From contig NZ_LT838844.1 in NCBI RefSeq assembly GCF_900176655.1, forward strand, positions 162,080 through 226,079: a DNA stretch of 64,000 nt, read 5' to 3'. Within the stretch, counting starts at the first letter, position 1, and each line of letters opens with the position of its first letter. The stretch comes from Collinsella vaginalis. GTDB lineage: Bacteria; Actinomycetota; Coriobacteriia; Coriobacteriales; Coriobacteriaceae. Positions 7,801-15,989 of the stretch are shown here, one piece after another. A program made the translations under genes and the position numbers. The notes under the pieces are model-generated. The model saw nothing but the letters and a program-made list of their open reading frames with translations, was not told where the DNA came from and made no database searches.

Positions 7801-9932
7801 CCAACGGCGCCTTCCAGTTCGACCTGTTCCTCAACGGCGGGATCCAGAGCGAGCTGCCCGAGGGCTATACCGTCTCCTATGCGAGGAACGTGAAGCCGAC
7901 TTCGCAGGCGCTTGATTGGGATAGTTTCGCGTGGACCGAGGAGAGCGATACGGCTTCTTGGACGCAAGAAGACTGGGACGCCGTCAATTTCGTCCGCATC
8001 TCTTCTCCTGAGGACCGCGCCTTCAAAGCCGGTGAGAGCCAAGAGTTCAAGTTCAATTTGACCCTTCGCGACGTTGCCCCAGAGGATTTCAAGAAGAACC
8101 TCATCGACGTCTTCACTCCAGCCTATCTGCGTGACCTCGGCTCAGGCAAGGGCTACCGGTACGGCCAGCCCGTGGCGATGACCCCCACCCCTGGCATGCT
8201 CAAGGGCGTCGCCTGGATCGATGCGGATTTCGACGGCACGATGGACGAGGACGAGAAATCCCACGTCGTGCCTGGCTTGGAGCTCGAGCTGTACGATTCA
8301 GCCGGCAAGCTGGTGAACACCGCCGTCACGGACGAGACGGGAACCTATGAGTTCAAGGGTCTCAAGGACTGGCCCTCGACGGCATCTGGTGAGCTCGAGG
8401 CCTTTACCGTCAAGGTGAAAAACCCCACCGACCCTCAGTCTGCGGAGGCCGGCACCTTCGTGCGCTTCTCGCCCACCAAGGGCGACATGGTCATGACCGC
8501 TTCCGACGACCAGACTTCGGCCAGCGTGGAAGGGGTAGCCATAGATAATCCGAAGGCGCTGGCCCTCAACATCGGGCTCACGCGGGTTACCAAGGTTGAC
8601 GTGCAGAAGACCTGGGTCGAGGGCAAGAACGCGGACGGCACGGATGGTGCCGGGATTGCCCACGATCCGGTCGAGGTGGCGCTTCTCATGGATGACGCCG
8701 ATGGCGAGAAGGTGGCCGCTCAAGACATCGATGGCAAGGCGGTTCCCGCAGCCAGCCTGTCGAATGAAAACGACGGCTCCTGGAAAGCCTCCTTCACCAA
8801 TTTGCTGGTGAGCAATCCTGCCACCAATGCCGCTGCCGCGTACACGGTTAAGGAAGCATCTGTCCCTGAGGGGTACGTTGCTTCGTATGCATACGAGACC
8901 AAGGAATCCAAGGATGCGCGCACGGGTGATACGCTGAGCTATACCGTGGCAACCGTTACGAACACGCGCATCCACGGCAGCATCGAGGTTTCCAAGACGG
9001 ACAAGGCGGATGCCAAGAAACTTCTGCCAAACACCAGCTTTGAGCTCAGGAAAGACGGTGTCAAGGTGCGCGGGGGCACTACTGACGAGAAGGGCGTGCT
9101 CACCTTTAGCGATATTCCGTATGGCACCTACGAGGTGGTGGAGACCGCCGCGCCCGAGGGCTATGTGCTCGTTTCAACGCCGCATGCCGTAAAGATCGAG
9201 ACCCAGGATCAGGTTGTTAAGCTCGCCGTTGATAACGCGCAGGTCAAGGGCACGGTTGTGGTGACCAAGACCGATGCTGAGGACGGGGATAAGCCGCTTT
9301 CCGGTGCGAAGTTCGAGCTGCGTCGGGGCGATAAGGCTGTGGACACCCAGACCACGGGAGACGACGGCATGGCTACGTTCGAGGACGTGCTGTACGGCTC
9401 CTACACGGTGGTGGAGACCGAGGCCCCCGAGGGGTACGTGCTGGATAAAACGGCGCATGAGGCAAAGGTCGACACCCAAGACCAGGTGGTCAAGCTCGCC
9501 GTGGCCGACGCCAAGATCAAGGGAGCCATTCTCGTTTCTAAGGTCGATGCTCAAAACCAGAGCAAGAAGCTCCCCGGTGCCACCTTCGAGCTGCGCCAGG
9601 ACGACAAGGTCATCGAGAAGGCCACCACGGGAGCCGACGGAACCTTGACCTTTGAGCATGTTCTCTACGGCTCCTACACGCTGGTGGAGACGAAGGCCCC
9701 CGAGGGCTACGAGCTTGATCAGAAGCCCCTTGCCGTCAAGGTTGTCGAAGACGGTGCACTGCTCACGTTTGAGGTGAAAAACACGGCTCTGCCAGCCAAA
9801 CCGACACCGGTGGAGCGCGAGCTTCCCAAGACCGGCGATTCGGCTGCTCAGGCTGCTCCCGCGCTCTTCGTCGGCGTGGCGCTCAGCTCCCTCGCCCTGG
9901 CTCTTCATAGGAAGAGGAACCAGGTGAGGTAA
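4887..9932 (+). CDS. giant SpaA/Cna_B-repeat LPKTG surface protein (body, out of frame with its signal peptide)
   Basis: Open frame of 1681 residues, a sortase-anchored surface adhesin. After an Asp/Glu/Ser/Ala-rich linker comes a large beta-rich N-terminal region without recognised family (to about nt 8170). An SdrD_B-like domain follows (GVAWIDADFDGTMDEDE, about 8200-8560), then a Cna_B domain (VDVQKTWVEG, about 8590-8950). Three SpaA-type repeats begin near 8970, 9245 and 9525; each has a VSKTD-like start and an E-in-ETxAPEGY end, the elements of intramolecular isopeptide bonds. The C-terminus has LPKTG (9822-9836), a hydrophobic helix and RKR. ATG 4887 has no ribosome site and no signal peptide, so the real start is ATG 4762 in another frame (see the G9 tract). 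No sortase gene is nearby. Slightly lower GC than neighbours hints at transfer. Ligand unknown. Confidence 0.85.
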   Translation: MEQPADDAGDSASAPASETDEASPESATDEATSDTVPSQPAESDAHVLAAAAEDRAATPANQPVIEASLVSTDGKTNYGSLSDPKTLISLPKGQQFKLRLHAVFPSASDKSIDVALPYGMDWNDSSFKFDTTAGWYGELQKDGIIIPSKQTEDSKKPVSVYNWKSAGTLTMKFQDTTQEVTFDVPMGLQTYDTGLASISDAITVTQNYTKEGDAPTASRLGTDIEVTKRPELTKIGFWGNYSELLNKNGNIEVGLDDARGTGHNVSWMANLDDGWGVRRVLEDYFYAMLVPEKAEYLGRNAPDEYGGVQEKDLKILSPGEKFTMSTGAEYTVPAGKKLYVWERKENITTAVIADQYEFNPMWRFPKEDFPVGSIAEISQFDVGVKYYDPTGQSAYLPYDASRLKTMKYEIVEPKEDVYANSTLVAKDTNLERWEGYIADNEVYLGAPGFEHTQERTLGYFTVGNRGSGNSRNKTIIIDYDVNDTKIAGVTAQALPLISRQKKDGTPATQVSDFKVTLWNSKTDETTDYTIDASKLKQRFRVEDVLGKHVEGMYIKHIEYKIDTIPSKTALTAWDRGLAGEETEFEDSSLYFFGNVLTNDVREKGRWGDDPSLFKTVIRIENTGAEEPDWAYRNQYKWDFGDGRGEVVFQYPSRSADHVTIGHTFTAFTGKSFIQGHGPTTAFHDGTAYPLNFVVGDTVRDKGFDYFTPTWDGSARGIETFKVIYYISPLGDDLSFNMTYRSVGSKDAWLQKSADPNNMSLKQPDVSEVPASDALKAVYPKAKVYKLDFSKLTSDQDIYDTRAYGPSVYWKESAEAIPYAINAGYWAYTADCALHVSFASDPSKDVPGEYTELMWFEYDTDTDEDLVYGSGMAKDKWDLNGNGSTEDMLGRPMGRWVVNAPTDLVVRSAAKMATQPDTSYVTYDGMSKTLIGANSTVDYRLVANNPTPSDANGLMIYWPVPKKDQNWGKALQPNGAFQFDLFLNGGIQSELPEGYTVSYARNVKPTSQALDWDSFAWTEESDTASWTQEDWDAVNFVRISSPEDRAFKAGESQEFKFNLTLRDVAPEDFKKNLIDVFTPAYLRDLGSGKGYRYGQPVAMTPTPGMLKGVAWIDADFDGTMDEDEKSHVVPGLELELYDSAGKLVNTAVTDETGTYEFKGLKDWPSTASGELEAFTVKVKNPTDPQSAEAGTFVRFSPTKGDMVMTASDDQTSASVEGVAIDNPKALALNIGLTRVTKVDVQKTWVEGKNADGTDGAGIAHDPVEVALLMDDADGEKVAAQDIDGKAVPAASLSNENDGSWKASFTNLLVSNPATNAAAAYTVKEASVPEGYVASYAYETKESKDARTGDTLSYTVATVTNTRIHGSIEVSKTDKADAKKLLPNTSFELRKDGVKVRGGTTDEKGVLTFSDIPYGTYEVVETAAPEGYVLVSTPHAVKIETQDQVVKLAVDNAQVKGTVVVTKTDAEDGDKPLSGAKFELRRGDKAVDTQTTGDDGMATFEDVLYGSYTVVETEAPEGYVLDKTAHEAKVDTQDQVVKLAVADAKIKGAILVSKVDAQNQSKKLPGATFELRQDDKVIEKATTGADGTLTFEHVLYGSYTLVETKAPEGYELDQKPLAVKVVEDGALLTFEVKNTALPAKPTPVERELPKTGDSAAQAAPALFVGVALSSLALALHRKRNQVR

Positions 9933-9957
9933 GCGCAGCGGGCATATGCTGAGATGT

Positions 9958-9995
9958 GACGAGCCGTCGGAGTCGCATCCGACGGCTCGTCTTTT
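9958..9995 (+). terminator. terminator after adhesin
   Basis: Fourteen-bp perfect stem GACGAGCCGTCGGA/TCCGACGGCTCGTC with a six-base loop, followed by TTTT. It lies 26 bases after the adhesin stop codon. Confidence 0.9.
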
Positions 9996-10213
9996 GATCC
10001 GTACGCGTTTGTATGGCCAGAGGGGGCCGTGATCCCCCTCCAGACGCCTTGGCCGCCGCCTGCACGCCTCGCGCACGCGCATACGGCGACGCAGCGGCTC
10101 CGCCCGCCCATGGTTCGGCTATACTCGGAAACGCATGCAAAGAAGTTGAACGTGTAGGTCTGTAGTTGTCCAGAGCTGGGCATACGTTGTCATTTCCGTA
10201 TAAGGAGGCACAC

Positions 10214-10732
10214 ATGGGACTGTTCGATGCGTTTAAATCTTTTAGGAAGCCTGTTGAGGTTGATCAGGCAAAGAGCGATGACACCAAAGCCCGCATGCGT
10301 GCCCTTTTTGATGCGCAGGTTGAAGAAGGTCCCAGCTACCAGGTGGCCTATGGCTTCTCGGAGGATATACGCGGGGCAAACTTCGGCTTCGGCCGCACGC
10401 TGTCGTATACGTATCAGAACTTCATCCTGGGCTTTCGCGATGCGGACACCGCCTTGGTGCTTTTGCCCGTCAGCCCCGACCTCTCTGAGTCCGGCGAGCT
10501 GATACGCTACACGCCCGAGACGGTGAAAAAGACCAACTACATCGCCATGACCGACCAGTATTACCTGCAGTACGGGAGCTCGTTCAAGAAGGAGTTCTTC
10601 AATCTGACGGTACCGAAGACGCTGGATGATATCGTCTCACTTGATTTCTATGACGAGGACAGCTTCTCCTATGTAGATCAGGAACAGGAAGCGGCGGCGT
10701 GGGCGGACTTCTGGCGGCAATTCAGCAAGTGA
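10214..10732 (+). CDS. hypothetical cytoplasmic protein
   Basis: Protein of 172 residues that I do not recognise. It starts MGLFDAFKSFRKPVEVDQ and is rich in Tyr, Phe and acidic residues, with no membrane segment, signal peptide or catalytic motif. The middle (YTYQNFILGFRDADTALVLLPVSPDL) looks like beta strands of a small alpha/beta or PH-like fold. ATG 10214 follows a strong AAGGAGG, so it is very probably a real gene. It is followed after 50 bases by a small membrane protein in the same direction, and the two may form an operon. Function unknown. Confidence 0.7.
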   Translation: MGLFDAFKSFRKPVEVDQAKSDDTKARMRALFDAQVEEGPSYQVAYGFSEDIRGANFGFGRTLSYTYQNFILGFRDADTALVLLPVSPDLSESGELIRYTPETVKKTNYIAMTDQYYLQYGSSFKKEFFNLTVPKTLDDIVSLDFYDEDSFSYVDQEQEAAAWADFWRQFSK

Positions 10733-10782
10733 CGCTCGGGGCGCACGGTGCCCAACAGCTCGGGAAGGGGACGGAACAGGAG

Positions 10783-11019
10783 ATGACCAGCATGCTTCCC
10801 ACCTATGTGCTGGCCGCCATGTCCGGAGGGTTTCTCGTCTTCTGCTTCGTCCGCGTCTTCGTGCGGAAGGCGCAGGTGGCCCCGGTGGCTGGCGGCGCGT
10901 TCGCGCTTGGCATCCAGGTGCTTCTCGCACTCGTTGTGTTCGGGATGTCGCTGTGGAGCATGGTGAGCGGCACGCCCCTCCAGGAGATTCAGTACCGCGT
11001 CACGCAGCTCCTGCATTAG
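10783..11019 (+). CDS. small two-helix membrane protein, unknown
   Basis: Predicted protein of 78 residues with two hydrophobic helices (LPTYVLAAMSGGFLVFCFVRVF and GIQVLLALVVFGMSLWSMV) separated by a short basic loop. No known family was recognised. ATG 10783 is chosen because the upstream in-frame sequence is not hydrophobic or conserved-looking; a GGGAAGGGG stretch lies about 12 bases upstream. It follows the unknown 172-residue protein by 50 bases and may be co-transcribed with it. Moderately sure it is coding because of its clean membrane topology. Confidence 0.5.
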   Translation: MTSMLPTYVLAAMSGGFLVFCFVRVFVRKAQVAPVAGGAFALGIQVLLALVVFGMSLWSMVSGTPLQEIQYRVTQLLH

Positions 11020-11221
11020 CGGCCGTGCCCGTGGCGGACCGAGGCTCTTTTGCAGCGCGCCCCGCTCGTCACCGCCGCGTTTTTCACCCCTTCAAGGGTG
11101 GACGGCAGCCTGCTCAACCTGCCGTCCACCAGCCGCCATCCATCGCCGAAGTTTCTCGAAAAAACATCTTGCGCCCGTGTCAGGCATCTGTGTATACTAG
11201 CTCTCGCAGCACTGACTGCAT

Positions 11222-11298
<77 letters not shown>

Positions 11299-11307
11299 TC
11301 GCATTGA

Positions 11308-11331
11308 AATGCCTCACTTCGGTGGGGCATT
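11308..11331 (+). terminator. terminator after tRNA-Asp
   Basis: Ten-bp stem AATGCCTCAC/GTGGGGCATT with one G-U pair and a TTCG tetraloop, 10 bases after the tRNA end. The tail has few T, but position and stability support a transcript end. Confidence 0.75.
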
Positions 11332-11491
11332 CTATGTTTATTGTCACCTCCGCGCCCACATATCTTGCATCCCAGTTCCGCGGTGTATAGTTGGGCGGCA
11401 AATGTCATTTCATTCGCATTCTTGTCGCCGGATGCGAACACCTGTCTGCGGTGGCGCACCGACGGGTGCGCCGGGCATGAAGGGGCTGTCC

Positions 11492-11986
11492 ATGGACATC
11501 ACGAGGAAGACCGACTACGCGCTCCGCATGCTCTCCATGCTCGCGACGGACGAGGCGGAGCTTCTCTCGGTGCGCACGGCCGCGGAACTCGGCGATGTGC
11601 CGTACTCCTTCGCTCGGTCCATCCAGCACAGACTGGCGCAAGCGGGGATCATCGAGAGCCTGCGCGGCGTGCACGGCGGCATGCGCCTCAAGCTGGATCC
11701 CAAGCAGGTTAGCCTCTGCGAGATCGTCGAGGCCGTGCAGGGGCCCATCGTCGTGAACGAGTGCGCGGGCCCCGACGGGTTCTGCCCGCGCTCGGGAAGC
11801 TGCTGCTATCATCCCATCTGGATCGGCACGCAGGAGCTCGTCAAGAGCTACCTGAACTCCGTGACCCTGTACGACGTGGTGTACGGGCAGAAGTTCCCCT
11901 CGGTGGACGCCAAGTTCTCCGACCCCGACCGGTTCGTGGAGTACGTCGGCTGCGGGAGCCTGCCGGGCTGCTGCCCGAGCGCATAG
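11492..11986 (+). CDS. Rrf2-family transcriptional regulator
   Basis: Regulator of 164 residues. It has the N-terminal winged helix of the Rrf2 family (MDITRKTDYALRML at the start, then GGMRLKLDPKQVSLCEIVEAVQGP). A cysteine-rich sensor loop follows (NECAGPDGFCPRSGSCCYHP, three or more Cys suited to an Fe-S cluster, as in IscR/NsrR/RsrR). The extra C-terminal GCGSLPGCCPSA is unusual. ATG 11492 is preferred over the in-frame ATG 11477 because AAGGGG lies seven bases upstream. It precedes a DNA glycosylase by 52 bases. The family usually controls Fe-S assembly, nitric oxide or redox responses; the target here is not shown. Rubrerythrin 1.2 kb downstream suits a redox theme. Confidence 0.85.
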   Translation: MDITRKTDYALRMLSMLATDEAELLSVRTAAELGDVPYSFARSIQHRLAQAGIIESLRGVHGGMRLKLDPKQVSLCEIVEAVQGPIVVNECAGPDGFCPRSGSCCYHPIWIGTQELVKSYLNSVTLYDVVYGQKFPSVDAKFSDPDRFVEYVGCGSLPGCCPSA

Positions 11987-12038
11987 GGGGCGGGGCGGAC
12001 GCTCCGCGTTCTTACGGGATACAGAGGGGGAGGGCGCC

Positions 12039-12920
12039 ATGGTGGCGAATTCGTTTCGCATGCTGGTGAGAGCCGAGGGCGCTCGCCTCTACCGGGACCT
12101 CCCGTGGCGCAACACGCGGGACCCCTACGCCATCTGGATATCGGAGGTCATGCTCCAGCAGACCCAGGTGCCCCGGGTGCTCACGCGCTGGGACGCCTGG
12201 CTCGAGCGCTTCCCGAGCGTCTTCTCCCTGGCCGAGGCCAGTGCGCACGACGTGCTGAGCGCGTGGCAGGGGATGGGCTACAACCGCCGCGCCCTCGCGC
12301 TCAAAGCGGCGGCGGAGACCGTGGCCTCCGCCTACGACGGCGTGTTCCCGCAGGATACCCGCGAGCTCTGCGCCCTGCCGGGCATCGGTCCGGCCACGGC
12401 CCAGGGCATCCGCTCCTTCGCCTTCAACCTCCCCGGAGTCTACCTCGAGACGAACGTGCGCACGGTCTTCCTCCACCACCTGTTCCCCGATGCTCCCGCC
12501 GTGCCCGATCGCGAGCTGATCCCCCTGGTCGAGGCGGCCTGCCCGGGGACCGAGGCGCCGTTCGCCGAGCCCCTCGACGAGGATGACACCCCGCGGGCCT
12601 GGTACTACGCCCTGCTCGACTACGGTGTCCTGCTCAAGAAGACCGTTCCCAACCCGTCGCGGCGGTCGAGCACGTACGCGCGGCAGTCGAAGTTCGAGGG
12701 GTCGCGCCGGCAGAAGCGCGCGGAGGTCGTGCGGATCCTGCTCGCCGCGCAGGCCGAGGGCGGCGGCCTGGATGCGGGGGAGATCCGCGGACGGCTCACC
12801 GCGTTCGAGCGCGAGGCGGGGCGTGCGGCGGTCGATGCGGAGTTGGTGGACGGCATCCTCACGGACCTGGCAGGCGAGGGGTTCTGCGTGGAGCGGGACG
12901 GGATCTGGGCGATCGCCTAG
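12039..12920 (+). CDS. MutY-like HhH-GPD DNA glycosylase lacking the Fe-S cluster
   Basis: Protein of 293 residues. MutY-type motifs are present: LPWRNTRDPYAIWISEVMLQQTQVPRVL, QGMGYNRRALALK, and the helix-hairpin-helix LPGIGPATAQGI. It probably removes mispaired bases (adenine opposite 8-oxoG, or a mismatched T or U as in the related archaeal MIG enzymes). Two departures are clear. The position of the catalytic aspartate of MutY (DGNV) reads ETNV. The four-cysteine [4Fe-4S] loop is absent and replaced by NPSRRSSTYARQSKFEGS. The C-terminal MutT-like domain that recognises 8-oxoG is also missing; a winged-helix-like tail is there instead. It therefore belongs to a divergent subgroup rather than MutY proper. 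A promoter shared with the Rrf2 gene is possible. Confidence 0.75.
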   Translation: MVANSFRMLVRAEGARLYRDLPWRNTRDPYAIWISEVMLQQTQVPRVLTRWDAWLERFPSVFSLAEASAHDVLSAWQGMGYNRRALALKAAAETVASAYDGVFPQDTRELCALPGIGPATAQGIRSFAFNLPGVYLETNVRTVFLHHLFPDAPAVPDRELIPLVEAACPGTEAPFAEPLDEDDTPRAWYYALLDYGVLLKKTVPNPSRRSSTYARQSKFEGSRRQKRAEVVRILLAAQAEGGGLDAGEIRGRLTAFEREAGRAAVDAELVDGILTDLAGEGFCVERDGIWAIA

Positions 12921-13197
12921 AGATCGCCTAGGCGCCCAAATGAATCGAACCAAGTGGACGTGCCTGTAAAAAAGTATGCCAAGGGTAATTTGCTGTAAAT
13001 ATGTCGCATTTGTGCCGATTGCCTTCGGGTGGTTCATCCGATGACAAGATATGAGGAGGTACAGGCTTTGCAGCGCCCATAACAACCCGTTTTATCTGCG
13101 AGATTGCCCAGAAGATCCTTATTAGGAATGAGTTACAATAGGCATACCGGCGCAGAGGGGCGCCGAATGTACACCGTGTCGTCAGGAGGGAATCACT

Positions 13198-13737
13198 ATG
13201 GATTTCGAGAACTCTCAGACAAAGAAGAACCTCGAGACCGCTTTCGCCGGCGAGTCGCAGGCCCACACCAAGTATCGCTACTACTCTTCGCGCGCCAAGA
13301 AGGACGGCTACGTCCAGATCTCCAACATCTTCCTGGAGACGGCCATGAACGAGTCCGAGCATGCGAAGCTCTGGTTCAAGTACCTGCATGGCGGCGAGGT
13401 CCCCGGCACCCTCCAGAACCTGAAGGACGCTGCCGCTGGTGAGAACTACGAGTGGACCACCATGTACAAGGAGTTCGCCGAGACCGCCGATGAGGAGGGC
13501 TTCAAGGAGATCGCCGCGAAGTTCCGTGGCGTCGGCGCCGTCGAGAAGGCCCATGAGGAGCGCTACCTCAAGCTCGCTGAGCGCGTTGAGAAGGGCGAGG
13601 TCTTCAACCGCGAGGGCGTCAAGGTCTGGAAGTGCCTGAACTGCGGTCACCTGCATGTCGGCCCCACCGCTCCGCAGCTCTGCCCGGTGTGCATGCACCC
13701 GCAGTCCTACTTCGAGGAGCATGTCGTCAACTACTAA
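13198..13737 (+). CDS. rbr: rubrerythrin
   Basis: Rubrerythrin of 179 residues, a non-haem di-iron peroxidase that reduces hydrogen peroxide with electrons from rubredoxin or NADH oxidoreductases in anaerobes. The ferritin-like diiron domain has [34 protein letters not shown] and [10 protein letters not shown], supplying the Glu/His ligands. The C-terminal rubredoxin-like domain has CLNCGH...CPVCMHP, binding one iron. It is monocistronic, with AGGAGG before ATG 13198 and a strong terminator after it. Low-GC sequence upstream (12960-13190) may hold its promoter, with a TACAAT at 13134. Confidence 0.97.
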   Translation: MDFENSQTKKNLETAFAGESQAHTKYRYYSSRAKKDGYVQISNIFLETAMNESEHAKLWFKYLHGGEVPGTLQNLKDAAAGENYEWTTMYKEFAETADEEGFKEIAAKFRGVGAVEKAHEERYLKLAERVEKGEVFNREGVKVWKCLNCGHLHVGPTAPQLCPVCMHPQSYFEEHVVNY

Positions 13738-13759
13738 GGTTGATTCCCAGGGGGAGTGA

Positions 13760-13790
13760 GAGCGCCGACGTTCGCGTCGGCGCTCTTTTT
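13760..13790 (+). terminator. terminator after rubrerythrin
   Basis: Eleven-bp stem GAGCGCCGACG/CGTCGGCGCTC with a TTCG loop followed by five T. Confidence 0.95.
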
Positions 13791-14100
13791 ATATGAGCTG
13801 AACATCGGCAAGCGGCAAAACCGGCCCGACCCCTCCGGCGCCACCGATGGGGACGGGCCTGCTTATTGGCGTAACATTATCGGAGGCCATAGAGCACGTT
13901 GGTCGTGCTCCCCATGGAGTGGTCTTATGGGGCGTCACCCTATATTTCTCGACGCCGCGTGCATTGCGTGTTCGGAAAGGAGTACGCCATGGGCCAGCAC
14001 TCCTTATCTTCCTTACGAATGTCGTAATATTCAGATTTATAGATATTCTTTTGACGATTTAGATATTTTCTGAGCGCAGTTTTCAAACGCGCGGTGGAGC
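13791..14100. other. intergenic, no gene seen
   Basis: No convincing gene. Open frames here lack ribosome sites and have atypical composition. GC falls towards the right end (14020-14070), next to the miniature element at 14101. Confidence 0.5.
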
Positions 14101-14304
14101 TAGTAGAAAATGTCAGATCTGCGTCATCAGAGGATCGAGCGACCCCGTAAAGCCGCTATGCCGGAAGAAAATAGACTACGAAGCTATATAGATCGTAGTT
14201 TTTTCGGAGTACCACAACCGCATGAGGGACGATGCGCAAGCCAAAGAACCCAACCGGAGGGTTGAACACGCGATGAATAGACTCAGATCTGACATTTTCT
14301 ACTA
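14101..14304. mobile_element. miniature inverted-repeat element, copy 1
   Basis: A 204-bp element. It begins TAGTAGAAAATGTCAGATCT and ends with the inverse (AGATCTGACATTTTCTACTA), about 21-25 bp of terminal inverted repeat. It is flanked by, or begins and ends with, TA, as for IS630/Tc1-mariner-type miniature elements. The left arm differs at one base just after the core (GCGTC against GAGTC). Inside is a small hairpin ACTACGA/TCGTAGT followed by five T. No transposase is encoded. A second element with the same ends but a mostly different interior lies at 29506-29720. Confidence 0.75.
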
Positions 14305-14627
14305 GGAGGGCAGCGCGGGCCGTCCACCATGCCCCCAAACCGACGCCCCGCGCGCCGTACCCTCAGTGACCCGCTGTCAAAATGGCCGTCCCCTCTTGTA
14401 GGTGACCTTGCAAACGATAGATCTACCAGCGTGAACGCGATCTGAAATCGCCGATCAATTCTTCTCGCTCGCGGGATCACGCCCAAAGTTCCCGCCCGAG
14501 GGCGCATAATAGATATGATTCACGCGGCCCCTCATACCTGCGATTCGCCGTTGCGAGGCGGGGCCGCGTCGTTGCTGTGGAGGCGCGGTGTGCCATGGGC
14601 CACCGCCGAAGAAGGGGAGGTGTTCGA
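14305..14627. other. upstream region of hydrogenase operon
   Basis: No gene seen. The right end holds a GGGGAGG ribosome site at 14614-14620. The promoter of the hydrogenase operon is presumably here, but I cannot place -35/-10 boxes with confidence. Confidence 0.4.
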
Positions 14628-15989
14628 ATGGCAGTGCAGGAAAAGACTGCGCGCGCATCGCTCGATGACCGCCTTGAGGCGCATGGCTTCACCCGCCGTG
14701 ATTTCCTCAAGTATTGCGGGAGCCTTGCCGTGATGCTCGGTCTTTCCCAGGCCGCAGCGCCCCAGATCGCCGAGGCGCTCGTGACCGGTGCCGAGTCGGG
14801 CAAGCTGCTACCGGTCATCTGGATGGAAGGCGGCTCATGCTCGGGGTGCACGGAGGCCCTGGCTCAGACCAACACGCCCGACATCCCGGAGCTCGTGCTC
14901 GAGACGATCTCGCTCAACTACAGCGAGACCCTCTCCGCTGCGGTGGGCTTCTCGATGGAGCAGGCCCGTAAGGACACCATCGAGGCGGGGGGTTATGTCC
15001 TCGTCTACGAGGGCGCCGTCCCCACGGCATTCGATGGCAACGTGCTCCTCGTCGGCGGCGAGAAGGGCATCGACTCCCTCGCCGAGACCGCCGAGCACGC
15101 CGACGCGGTCATCGCGCTCGGTTCCTGCGCGTGCGACGGCGGCTGGATGGCCTCCCGTCCCAACGACGCGCACGCCATGGGCGTCCAGAAGTACCTCGCC
15201 GACCGCGGTATCGTGACGCCGGTCGTGAACATCCCGTGCTGCCCCGCGAACCCCGAGTGGCTCGTGGCCGTCATCGTCGAGTACGCCCTCATGGGGCGCC
15301 TGCCCGAGCTGAACTCCAAGAACGAGCCGGTGCAGATGTTCAACCAGACGGTGCACGACAACTGCCCGCGCCGCGGTCATTTCGAGAATGGCGAGTTCGT
15401 CTACCGTTTCGGCAGCGCTGAGGAGGCCAAGGGCTACTGCCTCTACCCGCTCGGCTGCCGCGGACCGCAGACCTTCACCAACTGCCCCATCACCCGGTGG
15501 AACCGCTCAATATCCTGGTGTGTGGAAGCCGGTGCCCCCTGCATCGGCTGTGGCGCCATCAACCCGCTGCACCCGCAGCGCAACTGGGTCGATGAGAGCA
15601 CGCCCTTCCTCAAGCGCCACCGCAACATCTCGCTCGGCGACTTCCACTTCCAGCCCCCGGTGGCGGCCCTCGCGCTCACTGGCCGCGTGGTGGCCGCCCT
15701 CGGGGTGCATGGCGTGGGGATGAAGGTCGCCGGCCGCGTGGACGGCGGCGCCGACTTCGAGCCCGAGCGCCGATGGGACGTCAAGCACGGTGACGAGGCC
15801 GCCCATGAGGCGGGTCGCCGCGCCGCGAAGCTGTACGAGGAGCTTGACGCCCGGGGCATCGAGCCCAAGAACGACCACCGTTTCCGCAAGATGCGCGAGG
15901 CCAAGCGAGCCCGTCAGCAGGAGGCCGACGCCCGCGCGGCGGCGGCGCGGAAGACGGACGACCCATCCGGGAAGGGAGGGGATGAGTGA
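14628..15989 (+). CDS. hyaA: [NiFe] hydrogenase small subunit
   Basis: Small, electron-transferring subunit of a group 1 uptake-type [NiFe] hydrogenase, 453 residues. A twin-arginine signal (TRRDFLKYCGSLAV) shows export with the large subunit. Cluster ligands are visible: EGGSCSGC, GSCACDGG and IPCCPANP (proximal), H..NCPRRGHFENGEF and GYCLYPLGCRGP (distal), and NCPITRWN with WCVEAGAPCIGC (medial). It starts at ATG 14628, seven bases after GGGGAGG. The C-terminus ends in a long, charged, lysine/arginine/alanine-rich tail instead of the usual single membrane anchor, so docking must rely on the cytochrome b. First gene of a three-gene operon; its stop overlaps the next start (TGATG). The symbol follows E. 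coli Hya usage. Confidence 0.93.
   Translation: MAVQEKTARASLDDRLEAHGFTRRDFLKYCGSLAVMLGLSQAAAPQIAEALVTGAESGKLLPVIWMEGGSCSGCTEALAQTNTPDIPELVLETISLNYSETLSAAVGFSMEQARKDTIEAGGYVLVYEGAVPTAFDGNVLLVGGEKGIDSLAETAEHADAVIALGSCACDGGWMASRPNDAHAMGVQKYLADRGIVTPVVNIPCCPANPEWLVAVIVEYALMGRLPELNSKNEPVQMFNQTVHDNCPRRGHFENGEFVYRFGSAEEAKGYCLYPLGCRGPQTFTNCPITRWNRSISWCVEAGAPCIGCGAINPLHPQRNWVDESTPFLKRHRNISLGDFHFQPPVAALALTGRVVAALGVHGVGMKVAGRVDGGADFEPERRWDVKHGDEAAHEAGRRAAKLYEELDARGIEPKNDHRFRKMREAKRARQQEADARAAAARKTDDPSGKGGDE

Noticed and set aside
4762..9932. Adhesin gene as an ordinary pseudogene
   Set aside because: The only lesion is one base in a G9 tract; the 5-kb body, anchor motif and signal peptide are otherwise intact.
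14156..14338. 60-residue minus-strand frame crossing miniature element 1, and a similar peptide start in element 2
   Set aside because: The shared LVENVRSES peptide is only the translation of the common terminal repeat; the rest does not match and there is no ribosome site.
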